Shown here: positions 17,077 to 28,034 of the stretch, one piece after another
Numbering within the stretch: the stretch's first letter is position 1
How the letters are laid out: every line of letters begins with the position of its first letter
From: Hydrocarboniclastica marina
Lineage (GTDB): Bacteria > Pseudomonadota > Gammaproteobacteria > Pseudomonadales > Oleiphilaceae
Direction of reading: 5' to 3'
DNA: 64,000 nt
Assembly (NCBI RefSeq): GCF_004851605.1
Contig: NZ_CP031093.1
Coordinates: 3,038,692-3,102,691, forward strand
Notes under the pieces: model-generated
The model's database searches: none
Seen by the model: the letters and a program-made list of their open reading frames with translations, nothing else
What the model was told of the DNA's origin: nothing
Position numbers and translations under genes: made by a program

Positions 17077-18003
17077 ATGCATGCAGACGTGATGTACTTC
17101 ATTCAGCAACTGCTGAACGGGCTCACGGTTGGGAGTGCCTATGCCCTGATCGCCATCGGTTATACGATGGTCTACGGCATCATTGGCATGATCAACTTCG
17201 CCCACGGTGAAATCTATATGATCGGCGCCTACGCGGCGTTGATTGTCATAACCGGCCTTACTGCGCTTGGCATTGCCGCGCTTCCGCTGATCCTGTTGAT
17301 TGCCCTCGTCTGTGCCATGTTGATTTCCAGCGCGTATGGCTGGTCCGTGGAGCGGGTTGCCTACCGGCCTCTGCGGGGCAGTCACCGCCTCATACCGCTG
17401 ATTTCGGCGATTGGCATGTCGATTTTCCTGCAGAATTACGTCCGCCTGGCTCAGGGCTCGCGCAACATTGGTGTGCCTCAGTTGTTCGAAGGGGGCTGGA
17501 GTTTCGGTGGAGCTGACACCTTCCAGGTAACGTTCTCCTATCTGCAGATGGTGATCTTCGTCCTGACCTTCCTGGCGATGCTCGCGCTCACCCTGTTCAT
17601 ATCCCGATCCCGTCTGGGCCGAGCCTGCCGCGCTGTTTCCCAAGACCTGGGCATGGCCAGCCTGCTGGGCATCGACACCAACAAGATCATCTCTGTCACT
17701 TTTGTAATCGGTGCGGCCCTGGCAGCGGTAGCCGGGCTTCTTTTGAGTATGTACTACGGCTCGATCGACCCACTGTTCGGCTTCATTGCCGGATTGAAGG
17801 CCTTCACCGCCGCGGTCCTGGGCGGCATCGGCAGCATACCCGGCGCCCTGCTCGGCGGCTTGATCCTCGGTATAGCCGAAAGTATGACGTCCGGATATCT
17901 CTCATCGGAATACAAGGATGTAGTGTCTTTCGGACTCCTGATACTGATTTTGCTGTTTCGCCCCACCGGACTACTGGGCAAACCGGAGGTTGAAAAAATC
18001 TGA
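17077..18003 (+). CDS. livH: Branched-chain amino-acid permease LivH
   Basis: Inner-membrane subunit of the LIV importer. The 308 residues form about eight hydrophobic helices. The family stretches [34 protein letters not shown] (about 10-43) and [27 protein letters not shown] (about 245-270) are clear. GGAG nine to ten bases before the ATG is the likely ribosome site. The stop overlaps the livM start by one base, so the two are translationally coupled. Confidence 0.95.
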   Translation: MHADVMYFIQQLLNGLTVGSAYALIAIGYTMVYGIIGMINFAHGEIYMIGAYAALIVITGLTALGIAALPLILLIALVCAMLISSAYGWSVERVAYRPLRGSHRLIPLISAIGMSIFLQNYVRLAQGSRNIGVPQLFEGGWSFGGADTFQVTFSYLQMVIFVLTFLAMLALTLFISRSRLGRACRAVSQDLGMASLLGIDTNKIISVTFVIGAALAAVAGLLLSMYYGSIDPLFGFIAGLKAFTAAVLGGIGSIPGALLGGLILGIAESMTSGYLSSEYKDVVSFGLLILILLFRPTGLLGKPEVEKI

Positions 18004-19283
18004 TGGCCGCCAAAAACTTCAAGTACGCCCTCCTCTGTGCACTCGTCACTTTTGTGATGGCCTACCCGATCATCGGCCTGAAGCTGGTTGGCGAAGGCAC
18101 GGAGGTTATTCTGGTTAATGCTGACCCTCTGACACTCTTTCTGATCGCTAGTGCTGTTGTTCTGGTCTTCGTTTTTCAGCTGTTTCGCGAAGCGATCATG
18201 GGCGCGCTAGGCCGTCTGGCGCTTCCGACGCCAAACCTGAAGCTGCCCGAGATGTCCCAGAGCCGGCGCATCAGCCTGGAGCGGTGGGGCATCCTGGCGT
18301 TGTTTATCGTTGCGCTGGTCTGGCCTTTTCTTGTCAGTCGCGGCTCAGTGGACCTGGCGACGCTGGTCCTGATTTACGTCATGCTTGGCCTGGGGCTGAA
18401 CATTGTAGTGGGCCTCGCCGGCTTGCTGGACCTGGGTTATGTCGCGTTCTACGCAGTTGGCGCCTACAGCTACGCCCTGCTTTCAGAATATTTCGGCCTT
18501 AGTTTCTGGGCTGCTCTGCCTCTCGGGGCAGGCCTGGCCGCTCTTTTCGGGCTTTTGCTGGGCTTCCCGGTCCTGCGTTTGCGCGGCGATTATCTGGCCA
18601 TCGTGACCCTGGGTTTCGGTGAGATTATTCGTATTCTGCTAAACAACTGGACCCATATAACGGGTGGCCCAAACGGCATCGGGGGCATCCCGGACCCGAC
18701 GCTTTTCGGCATGGAATTCGGCCGCCGGGTCAAAGAGGAAGGCAACGTCTCTTTCCATGAAACCCTGGGCATAAGTTATGACGGTAGCCATCAGGTCATC
18801 TTTCTTTACCTGATAGCCGTAGTGCTCGCATTTTTCACCTGGTTTGTGATCCGCCGCCTGATCCGCATGCCCGCCGGACGGTCGTGGGAAGCGCTTCGTG
18901 AAGATGAGATTGCGTGCAGATCCCTGGGCATGAGCCGAACCGCGGTCAAGCTGTCAGCGTTTACGCTGGGCGCCTCTTTCGCCGGTTTCGCCGGCACACT
19001 GTTTGCCGCACGCCAGGGTTTCATCAATCCAGAATCCTTCACCTTCATCGAGTCCGCGATCATCCTGGCCATCGTGGTTCTCGGCGGCATGGGCTCGCAG
19101 TTGGGGGTCATTCTTGCCGCTGTCGCCGTGACGATACTGCCTGAGCTGGCCCGTGAGTTCAGCGAATACCGGATGCTCGTATTCGGTGCCGGGATGGTCC
19201 TGATGATGATCTGGCGTCCCCAGGGCCTGGTGCCCATGAGCCGGCCCTATGTCGAACTGAAGCAGGAGCAGTCCCATGCTTGA
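18003..19283 (+). CDS. livM: Branched-chain amino-acid permease LivM
   Basis: Second membrane subunit of the LIV importer, 426 residues with about ten hydrophobic segments. An N-terminal extension with two helices (to about 70) precedes the core. The core has [30 protein letters not shown] (about 130-160), the cytoplasmic contact loop [19 protein letters not shown] near 295-313, and [15 protein letters not shown] near 360. It overlaps livH by one base and livG by eight. Confidence 0.95.
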   Translation: MAAKNFKYALLCALVTFVMAYPIIGLKLVGEGTEVILVNADPLTLFLIASAVVLVFVFQLFREAIMGALGRLALPTPNLKLPEMSQSRRISLERWGILALFIVALVWPFLVSRGSVDLATLVLIYVMLGLGLNIVVGLAGLLDLGYVAFYAVGAYSYALLSEYFGLSFWAALPLGAGLAALFGLLLGFPVLRLRGDYLAIVTLGFGEIIRILLNNWTHITGGPNGIGGIPDPTLFGMEFGRRVKEEGNVSFHETLGISYDGSHQVIFLYLIAVVLAFFTWFVIRRLIRMPAGRSWEALREDEIACRSLGMSRTAVKLSAFTLGASFAGFAGTLFAARQGFINPESFTFIESAIILAIVVLGGMGSQLGVILAAVAVTILPELAREFSEYRMLVFGAGMVLMMIWRPQGLVPMSRPYVELKQEQSHA

Positions 19284-20031
19284 GGTTCGCGATCTGTGTA
19301 TGCGCTTTGGCGGCCTCCTCGCCGTGGATGGCGTATCTGTTGACGTTCACGAACGCGAAATCGTATCGATCATCGGCCCAAACGGCGCCGGTAAAACAAC
19401 CGTGTTTAACTGCATCAGCGGCTTTTACCAGCCCAGCGCCGGCACCATCAAGCTCGAAGGTCAGGCCATCGAGCGAATGCCGGATTTCAAGATTTCCCGG
19501 CTGGGGATGGTCCGAACGTTCCAGCACGTCCGCCTGTTCAACAGCATGACCGTACTGGAAAATCTGCTGGTAGCTCAGCACCGACGGGTAAACCGTAACC
19601 TGCTGTCGGGACTGTTCATGACGCCAAACTACCGGCGCCGTGAGCAGGAAGCCCAGGACCGCGCCGTTTACTGGCTCAAAAAGGTCAATCTGCTGGAGTT
19701 CGCCAACCGGGAAGCCGGGTATCTGGCATACGGTCAGCAACGACGGCTGGAAATCGCCCGCTGCATGGTCTCGCAACCTCGCCTGCTTTTGCTGGACGAG
19801 CCCGCCGCAGGCCTCAACCCCCGCGAAACCCGCGAGCTCGACAGCCTCATTGTCAGTCTTAAGGAGGACTACAACGTCTCGATTTTGCTCATCGAGCACG
19901 ACATGAGCCTGGTCATGGGTATCTCGGACCGGATCACCGTGGTCAACCAGGGCCGCCCACTCGCTACCGGCACCCCGGAAGAGATCCGCGGCAATGAGGC
20001 CGTCATCAAAGCTTATCTGGGGGAAGCATGA
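19276..20031 (+). CDS. livG: Branched-chain amino-acid ABC ATPase LivG
   Basis: Cytoplasmic ATPase of the LIV importer, 251 residues. Walker [10 protein letters not shown] lies at 35-43. The short signature [13 protein letters not shown] (about 154-166) replaces LSGGQ as usual for LivG, and Walker [14 protein letters not shown] is near 175-187. [24 protein letters not shown] near the C-terminus is diagnostic. It overlaps livM by eight bases and livF by four. Confidence 0.95.
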   Translation: MLEVRDLCMRFGGLLAVDGVSVDVHEREIVSIIGPNGAGKTTVFNCISGFYQPSAGTIKLEGQAIERMPDFKISRLGMVRTFQHVRLFNSMTVLENLLVAQHRRVNRNLLSGLFMTPNYRRREQEAQDRAVYWLKKVNLLEFANREAGYLAYGQQRRLEIARCMVSQPRLLLLDEPAAGLNPRETRELDSLIVSLKEDYNVSILLIEHDMSLVMGISDRITVVNQGRPLATGTPEEIRGNEAVIKAYLGEA

Positions 20032-20735
20032 GTCTGCTCAAGCTGAAAGACGTACACACCCACTACGGTAAGATTGAAGCACTGCATGGGGTTTCGCTCG
20101 AGATAGAGGAAGGCGAAATTGTTTCGTTGATTGGCGCCAACGGCGCCGGCAAGACCACCCTGTTGATGACGATCTGCGGAAACCCGAGAGCGAGCTCTGG
20201 CGCAGTGCTCTATCAGGGCAGGGATATCACCAACGAAAATACCGCCGACATCATGCGGCAGGACATTGCCATTGTTCCCGAAGGACGCAGGATTTTCCCT
20301 GGTCTGACGGTAGAAGAAAACCTCCATATGGGCGGTTTTTTTCGCAGTCGCGAAGAGATAGCGGAAACCCTCGAACACGTCTTTGAGCTTTTCCCACGCC
20401 TGCGCGAACGCTACAACCAGCGCGCCGGAACCATGTCAGGGGGCGAGCAGCAAATGCTCGCGATCGGGCGCGCACTCATGAGCCGTCCGCGAATGCTCTT
20501 TCTGGATGAGCCTTCGCTTGGGCTCGCGCCAATAATCATCAGCCAGATTTTTGAAATCATTGCGAAGCTGCGCAGTGAGGGCATCACCATTTTCCTGATC
20601 GAACAGAACGCCAACCAGGCCCTTAAACTCGCTGATAGGGGTTATGTCATCGAGAATGGCCGGATCGTCCTGCATGACACGGGCTCGAACCTGCTTTCCA
20701 ACGAGGACGTTCGTAAGGCGTACCTTGGGTCCTGA
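20028..20735 (+). CDS. livF: Branched-chain amino-acid ABC ATPase LivF
   Basis: Second ATPase of the LIV importer, 235 residues. Walker A GANGAGKTT at about 37-45, signature MSGGEQQMLAIGRALM near 135-150 and Walker B MLFLDEPSLGLAP near 155-167. The ATGA overlap with livG indicates coupling, and GGGGGAAGC before the start gives a strong ribosome site. Last gene of the liv operon. Confidence 0.95.
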   Translation: MSLLKLKDVHTHYGKIEALHGVSLEIEEGEIVSLIGANGAGKTTLLMTICGNPRASSGAVLYQGRDITNENTADIMRQDIAIVPEGRRIFPGLTVEENLHMGGFFRSREEIAETLEHVFELFPRLRERYNQRAGTMSGGEQQMLAIGRALMSRPRMLFLDEPSLGLAPIIISQIFEIIAKLRSEGITIFLIEQNANQALKLADRGYVIENGRIVLHDTGSNLLSNEDVRKAYLGS

Positions 20736-20885
20736 GGCGATTTCCCGCTGCTCAGGTAGATGCTTACCATAAGCTTTCGTAAAGGTAATTAACTCCTTTA
20801 TACTTCGGTCAAGGCGGAGGCGGGAGTTTACGCATAGTTGTCCTCGGTCTTATCTGAGCCACTACGAATCTAAAAGGAGTTACCC

Positions 20886-21353
20886 ATGAAAAAAATCATC
20901 GCGGGTGCCGTAATCATGACCGCCTCCACGTTCGCCTTTGCCCAGCAGGGCCCGGGTTGTGGCGTCGGTGCCATGATCTGGAAGGGACAGTCAGGACCGG
21001 CCCCACACATTCTGGCCGCCACCACCAACGGAACCTTTGGTAATCAGACTTTCGGCATGACCACCGGTACGCTCGGCTGTGATACCAGTGAGACAATTCA
21101 GTCCATGGCCATGTACCTCGACAGCAACATCGACAAAGTGGCCCGGGACATTTCCCGCGGTGAAGGCGAAAATCTCACCACGCTGGCCGTGCTGATGGGC
21201 ATCGAAGCAAAAGACCGGGAACACTTCAATGCGAAGCTGAAGAACAACTTCGCGGCGCTCTTCCCAAGTGCTGACACGACTGCTGACCAACTGGCTTACG
21301 GCATCGTTGAGCTGCTTGAGCAGGATCCAACCCTCAGCCATTACGTTGGCTAA
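20886..21353 (+). CDS. DUF3015 secreted protein
   Basis: Small exported protein of 155 residues with a signal peptide (MKKIIAGAVIMTASTFAFAQQ, about 1-19). The mature part has GCGVGAMIWKGQSG, two cysteines (GPGCGVG and TLGCDTS) and the NGTFGNQTFGMTTGTLGC pattern of DUF3015. Function is unknown. AAAAGGAG seven bases before the ATG is a strong ribosome site. It is followed by a DUF4105 gene, a pairing I associate with other gammaproteobacteria. A TTATAC-like -10 lies upstream (about 20797). Confidence 0.85.
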   Translation: MKKIIAGAVIMTASTFAFAQQGPGCGVGAMIWKGQSGPAPHILAATTNGTFGNQTFGMTTGTLGCDTSETIQSMAMYLDSNIDKVARDISRGEGENLTTLAVLMGIEAKDREHFNAKLKNNFAALFPSADTTADQLAYGIVELLEQDPTLSHYVG

Positions 21354-21380
21354 GTACATCAATAGAATGCAGTAAAAGGA

Positions 21381-21404
21381 GCGCGCCGATTTTTTACGGC
21401 GCGC
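21381..21404 (+). terminator. GC hairpin between DUF3015 and DUF4105 genes
   Basis: GCGCGCCG and CGGCGCGC pair around an ATTTTTTA loop, followed by CTCTCTCTT. A partial terminator or a stabiliser of the short upstream message. Confidence 0.5.
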
Positions 21405-21439
21405 CTCTCTCTTCTGCTTCCTGCCGCTCGGGATGACTC

Positions 21440-23317
21440 ATGCTGCACCGCCTGTTGCCGTGTCTTTTTTTCGGCTGCCTGATTGCAGCACCAGCATTGG
21501 CAAATTCAGTAGATCAACTCATCAGCCAGGCACGGGTTCAGCAGCTCGCTCATTCGCCAGCATGGCTGGCCCTGGGGCATTATCAGCGCCAAACCCTGGG
21601 CAGTCTTGAGAGTCAGGCGGACGACCCGGGCTTTTTCCTTAGCGACGAGGGCAGACATAACCCTGCAGCGGAACTCGAGGCCAGCATCAGGGCAATGCTC
21701 GAGCCCGGCGGAGGCAATCGCCACGCACGGTGCCGCTTTCCCGCGCGCTACCGGTGGCTAAGGGATCAGCTAGCGCTGCCTGAACAAGCCGTGAGCTGCC
21801 CCGACTACGAGAACTGGATCGACCAGCTGAACACCGAAACGGTCACTCTGGTTTTTGCGGCCTCGTACCTCAATAGTCCTTCGTCCATGTTCGGACACAC
21901 CTTTATCCGACTTGACCCGTCTCAGACCGGGGATGAAACCGATCTGTTACTGGCCAGCACTATTTCCTATGCTGCTGATGCCAGTGCCCATGAAAGCGAG
22001 ATCATGTTTGCCTATCGCGGCATTTTCGGCGGCTACCCTGGCATTACAGCTATTCGCCCCTACTACGAGATGGTCAAACTCTATTCGGATGTTGAGAACC
22101 GCGACCTTTGGGAATACGAACTCAACCTGTCACCGCAGGAAACACGGCAGCTGCTCGCCCATACCTGGGAATTACGCGCGACGCGCTTCGACTACTATTT
22201 CCTGGATGAAAATTGTGCGTACCGTCTTCTGGCCCTCATAGATGTTGCCCGGCCCGGCACAAACCTTCTGAGCAATGTGACGACGCATGCCATTCCCTCC
22301 GATACCGTCCGCTGGGTACTCCAGCATGATCTGGTAGCCAGGATTCACTACCGGCCTTCGGCAGCAACTGTCGTCAAGGCACAGCTGGGCCAGTTGAACG
22401 AATCGCAGCGAGACACCGCTGTCGAGCTTTCCAGAGGCACCCTCAAGCCGGCCGACGTTGCCACAAAAGATTTCGAGCCTGTTGAGCAAGCACAGGTGCT
22501 CGATGCTGCCTACGACTACGTCCGCTATCTGGCCCTGGAACAGAACTGGCCCAGAGACAAGGCAGCGCCCCTTTCCTACGGCCTGCTAGCGGCCCGCAGT
22601 CTTATCGATCAGCCCGGCACCCTGACAGGCCCGGCCCGGCCCGAAACGCGAGACGACCAGGGCCACGATACCTTTCGCACAACATTTCGCGTGGGCAGAG
22701 ACGGCCCGCGAGACTATCTCGAGCTTGCGCTCCGCCCCGCCTACCACGGTTTGCTCGACCCTCCGGCAGGGTATCGAGATGGCGCCCAGTTACAGTTTTT
22801 GCGGCTGGATACGCGCTTCTATACGGAGCAGCAGGAGTGGCAGCTGGAACGGCTGGTTGCGGTGGAGATCCGCTCGCTGGCAACCATTGATCGGTTCTTC
22901 ACGCCGCTATCGTGGCAGGTAGGAACTGGCGCGCGCCGGACATACACCCATCGTGGGCATCGGGTACTCACGCCTTACCTCGAAGGCGGTGCCGGGTATC
23001 TGGCCGGCCTCGGAAGCTGGCAAGCCGGTGCGATCGCGACAGCCGATCTTGAGATCGACGGAGACCTGCAAAAAGGTTGGGACATCGCGCCGGGCGCCGA
23101 CGTGCTCGCCTTACGGCAGGGACGACTCGTAAGTTTCATGACCGGATTTGGGCAAAAATGGTGGCTGCTGGGCGCGAAAACACGCGAAGCCAAACTGTAC
23201 GGTGAAGCGAGGCTCCACCTTGGCAAGCGTCACTCGGTCGCCGCATCGGCAGAGCGCTCGAAACTGGACAATGCTTATACAACCCAGTGGGCTTTGGGAT
23301 GGCATACCTACTTCTAG
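21440..23317 (+). CDS. DUF4105 (Lnb N-terminal-like) periplasmic protein
   Basis: Exported protein of 625 residues with a signal peptide (about 1-22, FFGCLIAAPALA). The middle holds the DUF4105 domain, now grouped with the N-terminal periplasmic domain of the lipoprotein N-acyltransferase Lnb. SSMFGHTFIRLD (about 147-158) and YFLDENCAYRLLALID (about 253-268) supply the His and Cys of an NlpC/P60-like active site. The C-terminal third (about 400-625) is rich in alternating residues and ends in WALGWHTYF, as expected for an outer-membrane beta-barrel. The reaction is not known. It overlaps the next gene. Confidence 0.8.
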   Translation: MLHRLLPCLFFGCLIAAPALANSVDQLISQARVQQLAHSPAWLALGHYQRQTLGSLESQADDPGFFLSDEGRHNPAAELEASIRAMLEPGGGNRHARCRFPARYRWLRDQLALPEQAVSCPDYENWIDQLNTETVTLVFAASYLNSPSSMFGHTFIRLDPSQTGDETDLLLASTISYAADASAHESEIMFAYRGIFGGYPGITAIRPYYEMVKLYSDVENRDLWEYELNLSPQETRQLLAHTWELRATRFDYYFLDENCAYRLLALIDVARPGTNLLSNVTTHAIPSDTVRWVLQHDLVARIHYRPSAATVVKAQLGQLNESQRDTAVELSRGTLKPADVATKDFEPVEQAQVLDAAYDYVRYLALEQNWPRDKAAPLSYGLLAARSLIDQPGTLTGPARPETRDDQGHDTFRTTFRVGRDGPRDYLELALRPAYHGLLDPPAGYRDGAQLQFLRLDTRFYTEQQEWQLERLVAVEIRSLATIDRFFTPLSWQVGTGARRTYTHRGHRVLTPYLEGGAGYLAGLGSWQAGAIATADLEIDGDLQKGWDIAPGADVLALRQGRLVSFMTGFGQKWWLLGAKTREAKLYGEARLHLGKRHSVAASAERSKLDNAYTTQWALGWHTYF

Positions 23318-24225
23318 ATCGCGGTCGACGCCGCCTCGTCGGGGCTATGGCTGGCGTGATGTTGGTCATCCTGAGCGGCTGCACGTCGTTATTTTTCTAT
23401 CCGGATAACCGGCAGTACGTGACTCCAGATCAACTGCGCCTGGCATTCGAGGAAGTACAGCTATCGACTTCTGACGACGAGCAGCTCTACGGCTGGTGGC
23501 TTCCGGCCGAAGGCCAGCCCCAGGGGACCGTTTACTTTCTGCACGGCAACGCCCAGAACATCAGCGCCCACTTTCTGAACGTCAGCTGGCTGCCAGGTGC
23601 GGGCTATAACGTGTTCATAATCGATTACCGGGGCTTTGGCATGTCGACCGGCAGCCCGGATCTTGAAGGCGTGCTGATAGACAGTATGGCCGGGCTGGAC
23701 TGGGCCCTTGACCGCAGCGACCCACTGCCGGTATTCGTGCTCGGGCAAAGCCTCGGCGGGGCCATGGCACTGCTGGCCAGCCATGAAGCCAACCGTAAAC
23801 CAGAGGGCTTGATAATCGACGGGGCGTTCGCGGGCTTCAGGCGAATCGCTCAAGAAAAACTGAATCAGTCCTGGATCACCTGGGCCTTACAGGTCCCTCT
23901 GTCCTGGTTGATACCCGCGAACCGGGAGCCATTGTCGATTGTCGGCAAGCTTGATCTGCCGCTGTTGTTCATCCACAGCAACGTCGACAACGTCGTACCC
24001 GCCCATCATGGTCGCCTGCTCTATGCGGCGGCAAGCCCGCCGAAACAGTTCTTGGCCACAGAAACGCCACATGCTGCGACCTTTGCCGTAGATGAGTATC
24101 GTCAGACCGTGCTGGATTTTTTGTTGCAGCACCGAAACTCTGCAGCGGATCGACAAATAGCACACAGTCAGTCTGCGGCAGAAAGCGGAGTCAGTGATGA
24201 GAAGAGTGAAAGGCATGCCAGATGA
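23299..24225 (+). CDS. Lipoprotein alpha/beta hydrolase
   Basis: Predicted membrane-anchored serine hydrolase of 308 residues. A basic n-region (DRGRRR), hydrophobic stretch and lipobox LSGC give a lipoprotein signal with the lipidated cysteine near residue 28. The alpha/beta hydrolase core has the oxyanion HGNAQN, nucleophile GQSLGG (about 155-160), acid in HSNVDNVVP and histidine in TPHAATF. ATG 23299 is preferred; GTG 23287 or ATG 23347 are possible. It overlaps the DUF4105 gene by 19 bases, so the two are probably co-translated and may act on the same envelope substrate. Substrate unknown. Confidence 0.82.
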   Translation: MAYLLLDRGRRRLVGAMAGVMLVILSGCTSLFFYPDNRQYVTPDQLRLAFEEVQLSTSDDEQLYGWWLPAEGQPQGTVYFLHGNAQNISAHFLNVSWLPGAGYNVFIIDYRGFGMSTGSPDLEGVLIDSMAGLDWALDRSDPLPVFVLGQSLGGAMALLASHEANRKPEGLIIDGAFAGFRRIAQEKLNQSWITWALQVPLSWLIPANREPLSIVGKLDLPLLFIHSNVDNVVPAHHGRLLYAAASPPKQFLATETPHAATFAVDEYRQTVLDFLLQHRNSAADRQIAHSQSAAESGVSDEKSERHAR

Positions 24226-24240
24226 CATGCCCTGCTTCAA

Positions 24241-24717
24241 CTAGATGTGTTCGACCAGGTCTATCTCATACTCAACAGTACCAGACGGGATCGTGACCTG
24301 AACCACGTCGCCCTCTTCCTTGCCCACCAGGGCACGGGCGATGGGTGAGGAGATGGACAATTTGCCGGCCTTGATGTCGGCTTCGTCCTCGCCGACGATC
24401 TGGTATCGCACGGTTTCTTCGGTATCGGTATTGATGAGGGTCAGCGTCGTGCCGAAGAGGACCTTCCCGGACTTCTCGATCTTGGTGATATCGATCACCT
24501 GCGAGCCGGAGAGTTTGCTCTCGATTTCCTGAATACGCCCCTCGATGAAACTCTGCTGCTCACGGGCGGCGTGGTATTCAGCGTTTTCTTTCAAGTCGCC
24601 GTGTTCACGTGCATCAGCAATCGCGGCGATGACTCTCGGCCGATCGTCGCTTTTCAGGCGCTTTAGCTCATCCCGAAGGCTCTGCTCGCCCTTTACGGTC
24701 ATGGGTACTCGATTCAT
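24241..24717 (-). CDS. greA: Transcription elongation factor GreA
   Basis: Rescues backtracked RNA polymerase by stimulating transcript cleavage. The 158-residue protein has the N-terminal coiled coil with the tip acidic pair region [22 protein letters not shown] (about 35-56) and the C-terminal FKBP-like domain ([23 protein letters not shown]). AGGAAAG gives the ribosome site. It overlaps the end of carB by four bases (ATGA), the same linkage known in Pseudomonas. Confidence 0.96.
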   Translation of the reverse strand: MNRVPMTVKGEQSLRDELKRLKSDDRPRVIAAIADAREHGDLKENAEYHAAREQQSFIEGRIQEIESKLSGSQVIDITKIEKSGKVLFGTTLTLINTDTEETVRYQIVGEDEADIKAGKLSISSPIARALVGKEEGDVVQVTIPSGTVEYEIDLVEHI

Positions 24718-27700
24718 GATGTTGTCTTTCCTGCATGTAAGTCCTGGAGCCGACGAACGGTCCTTTCCGGTCCGAAACGGATTGCCCGGCAGTATGCCTC
24801 GCCGCCGGCCAGGGTGGTCGCGTATGTGACCTTACCCTGGAGCGCGGACTGACGAATCTGCGATGAATCGGCAATCGCCTTTCGACCCTCGGTTGTATTG
24901 ATAATCAGCGCAATCTGATTGTTTTTTATGGCATCGACGATATGGGGACGCCCTTCGCGCACCTTGTTGATAGGCTCGACCTTGATCCCTTCGGCGCGCA
25001 GCACCTCTGCCGTACCCTCGGTGGCGACAATACTGAAGCCTTCGGCGATCAGATCGCGCGCCAGTTGCACAGCTGCAGGTTTATCCGCATCCCGCACACT
25101 CAGGAACGCTTTCCCACCCTTGGGCAGGCGCGTCCCTGAAGCCAGGGCCGCTTTGGCAAACGCCTCGTCAAAGCTGTCACCTATGCCCATCACTTCGCCC
25201 GTTGATTTCATTTCAGGGCCCAGAATGGGGTCAACGCTCGGGAACTTGTTAAAGGGGAACACCGATTCCTTGACGCTATAGTATGACGGGATCACCTCGG
25301 CGGTGAAGCCCTGATCTGCCAGGGATCGACCCGCCATGCAGCGCGCCGCAACCTTTGCCAGAGACACACCGATCGCTTTCGACACAAACGGAACCGTACG
25401 CGACGCCCGAGGGTTGACCTCGATGACATAGACTTCACCGTCCTGGTACGCGAGCTGGACGTTCATCAGCCCCACGACGCCCAGTTCCAGCGCCATGCGC
25501 TTAACACTTTCACGCATCTCGTCCTGAATTTCAGCCGATAACGTATAAGGCGGTAGCGAACAGGCCGAGTCGCCGGAGTGCACCCCGGCCTGTTCGATGT
25601 GCTGCATGATCCCGCCGATGACGACCTGCTCGCCGTCGCAGATGGCATCGATATCCACTTCTATGGCCGCGTTGAGGAAGTGGTCGAGCAATACCGGACT
25701 GTCATTGGAGACCAGCACCGCACTGCGCATGTAATTGACCAGTTCGCTCTCTTCGTAGACGATTTCCATGGCTCGCCCGCCCAGAACGTAAGAAGGCCGG
25801 ACGACCAGTGGATAGCCAATTTCCCGCGCGGCAACAATGCCTTCTTCGTGGCTGCGCACGGTAGTGTTGGCGGGCTGCTTCAGCCCCAGTCGGTTGATCA
25901 TCTGCTGGAAGCGCTCGCGGTCTTCAGCGCGGTCGATCGCCTCCGGACTCGTGCCGATGATAGGCACACCCGCGGCTTCAAGGCCGCGGGCCAGTTTGAG
26001 CGGTGTCTGGCCGCCGTACTGGACGATGACGCCTTTGGGCTTCTCCTTTTCAACGATTTCCAGCACGTCTTCCAGCGTGATCGGCTCGAAGTAGAGTCGG
26101 TCAGACGTGTCGTAGTCAGTCGAAACGGTCTCTGGATTGCAGTTGATCATGATGGTTTCATAGCCGTCCTCGCGCATGGCGAGCGCAGCATGCACGCAGC
26201 AATAATCGAACTCGATACCCTGGCCTATGCGGTTGGGGCCACCACCGATGACAACGATCTTTTCGCGGTCAGTCGGCTGCGATTCGCATTCTTCCTCGTA
26301 GGTCGAATACATGTACGCGGTGGCGGATGCGAACTCGGCCGCGCAGCTATCTACGCGCTTATAGACCGGGCGCACGCCCAGGTCATGGCGCAGTTTGCGG
26401 AAACTCTCTTCGGAAAGTCCCAGCAGTGCGGCCAGACGCGTGTCCGAAAAGCCCTTGCGCTTGAGCCCAAAGAGCCGGTCGTAGTCGAGCTCTGACGTTC
26501 CCACCGAAGCCAACGCCTTCTCTTCGGCGATGAGATCCTGAATCTGTACCAGATACCAGCGGTCGACATGGGTGTGACGGAAGACTTCATCCAGGCTCAT
26601 GCCCAGGCGAAAGGCGTCGCCGATGTACCAGATGCGGTTGGCGCCGGGCACACGCAGCTCACGCAGAATCTCATCGCGAGCGTCGGAGCTGGCGAGATCA
26701 ACCTGGGGCTCGAAGCCGGCAGAACCCACTTCAAGTCCACGCAGGGCCTTCTGTAGCGATTCCTGGAATGTCCGCCCCATGGCCATAACTTCGCCGACCG
26801 ACTTCATCTGGGTTGTCAGACGGGCATCAGCCTGGGGGAACTTCTCGAAAGTGAAGCGCGGAATCTTCGTTACAACGTAATCAATGGACGGCTCAAACGA
26901 AGCCGGTGTAACCCCGCCGGTAATCTCGTTGCGCAGCTCGTCCAGGGTGTATCCCACCGCCAGCTTGGCCGCAACCTTGGCGATAGGAAAGCCGGTGGCC
27001 TTCGATGCCAGGGCCGAGGAGCGCGACACACGGGGGTTCATCTCGATCACAACCATACGGCCTTTGTCAGGGTGGATACCGAACTGGACGTTGGAGCCGC
27101 CGGTTTCGACACCGATCTCGCGCAGCACCGCCAGAGAGGCGTTGCGCATGATCTGGTATTCCTTATCGGTCAGTGTTTGCGCCGGCGCTACGGTGATCGA
27201 ATCACCGGTATGGACACCCATGGCGTCGAAGTTTTCAATGGCGCAGACGATGATGCAGTTGTCGTTCCTGTCGCGGACAACCTCCATCTCGTACTCTTTC
27301 CAGCCGATCAATGACTCGTCGATCAGCAGCTCTTTGGTCGGGGAGAGATCCAGCCCCCGCTCGCAGATTTCCTGGAACTCTTCCCGGTTGTAGGCGATGC
27401 CGCCGCCGGAGCCACCCATAGTGAACGACGGGCGGATAATGTTGGGGAAACCAATGTCATCCAGAACCTCAAACGCTTCCTCCATGCTGTGGGCGATGGC
27501 AGAGCGCGGGCACTCAAGCCCGATCGCTTTCATGGCCTTGTCGAAGCGTTCCCGGTCTTCGGCTTTGTCGATGGTGTCGGCATTGGCACCGATCATCTCT
27601 ACCCCGAACCGCTCCAGGACACCGTGGCGCTCCAGGTCGAGCGCGCAGTTGAGAGCCGTCTGGCCACCCATGGTCGGCAGCAACGCTTCCGGGCGCTCCT

Positions 27701-27938
27701 TCTCGATGATCTTCTCGACCGTCTGCCAGGTGATGGGCTCGATATAGGTGGCGTCTGCCATGACCGGATCGGTCATGATGGTCGCGGGGTTGGAGTTTAC
27801 CAGGATGACCCGGTAGCCCTCTTCGCGCAGTGCCTTGCAGGCCTGAGCGCCAGAGTAGTCGAACTCGCAGGCCTGACCGATAACAATAGGGCCGGCACCC
27901 AGAATCAGGATGCTCTTGATGTCAGTACGCTTGGGCAT
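24714..27938 (-). CDS. carB: Carbamoyl phosphate synthase, large subunit
   Basis: Makes carbamoyl phosphate from bicarbonate, ATP and ammonia supplied by CarA, for arginine and pyrimidine synthesis. At 1074 residues it is full length. Two homologous halves begin with [22 protein letters not shown] (about 13-34) and [20 protein letters not shown] (about 560-580), each followed by ATP-grasp stretches. The C-terminal 140 residues ([23 protein letters not shown]) form the MGS-like allosteric domain. carA lies 96 bases upstream. Confidence 0.97.
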   Translation of the reverse strand: MPKRTDIKSILILGAGPIVIGQACEFDYSGAQACKALREEGYRVILVNSNPATIMTDPVMADATYIEPITWQTVEKIIEKERPEALLPTMGGQTALNCALDLERHGVLERFGVEMIGANADTIDKAEDRERFDKAMKAIGLECPRSAIAHSMEEAFEVLDDIGFPNIIRPSFTMGGSGGGIAYNREEFQEICERGLDLSPTKELLIDESLIGWKEYEMEVVRDRNDNCIIVCAIENFDAMGVHTGDSITVAPAQTLTDKEYQIMRNASLAVLREIGVETGGSNVQFGIHPDKGRMVVIEMNPRVSRSSALASKATGFPIAKVAAKLAVGYTLDELRNEITGGVTPASFEPSIDYVVTKIPRFTFEKFPQADARLTTQMKSVGEVMAMGRTFQESLQKALRGLEVGSAGFEPQVDLASSDARDEILRELRVPGANRIWYIGDAFRLGMSLDEVFRHTHVDRWYLVQIQDLIAEEKALASVGTSELDYDRLFGLKRKGFSDTRLAALLGLSEESFRKLRHDLGVRPVYKRVDSCAAEFASATAYMYSTYEEECESQPTDREKIVVIGGGPNRIGQGIEFDYCCVHAALAMREDGYETIMINCNPETVSTDYDTSDRLYFEPITLEDVLEIVEKEKPKGVIVQYGGQTPLKLARGLEAAGVPIIGTSPEAIDRAEDRERFQQMINRLGLKQPANTTVRSHEEGIVAAREIGYPLVVRPSYVLGGRAMEIVYEESELVNYMRSAVLVSNDSPVLLDHFLNAAIEVDIDAICDGEQVVIGGIMQHIEQAGVHSGDSACSLPPYTLSAEIQDEMRESVKRMALELGVVGLMNVQLAYQDGEVYVIEVNPRASRTVPFVSKAIGVSLAKVAARCMAGRSLADQGFTAEVIPSYYSVKESVFPFNKFPSVDPILGPEMKSTGEVMGIGDSFDEAFAKAALASGTRLPKGGKAFLSVRDADKPAAVQLARDLIAEGFSIVATEGTAEVLRAEGIKVEPINKVREGRPHIVDAIKNNQIALIINTTEGRKAIADSSQIRQSALQGKVTYATTLAGGEAYCRAIRFGPERTVRRLQDLHAGKTTS

Positions 27939-28034
27939 AGTTCACTTTAACCTGTTCTATCACTGTGCTTTCGCTGTAATCGGGCCCGACCTGTGGCGGC
28001 CGGTGCCCATCGGGGCAACCTGGAGACGCTTTGA

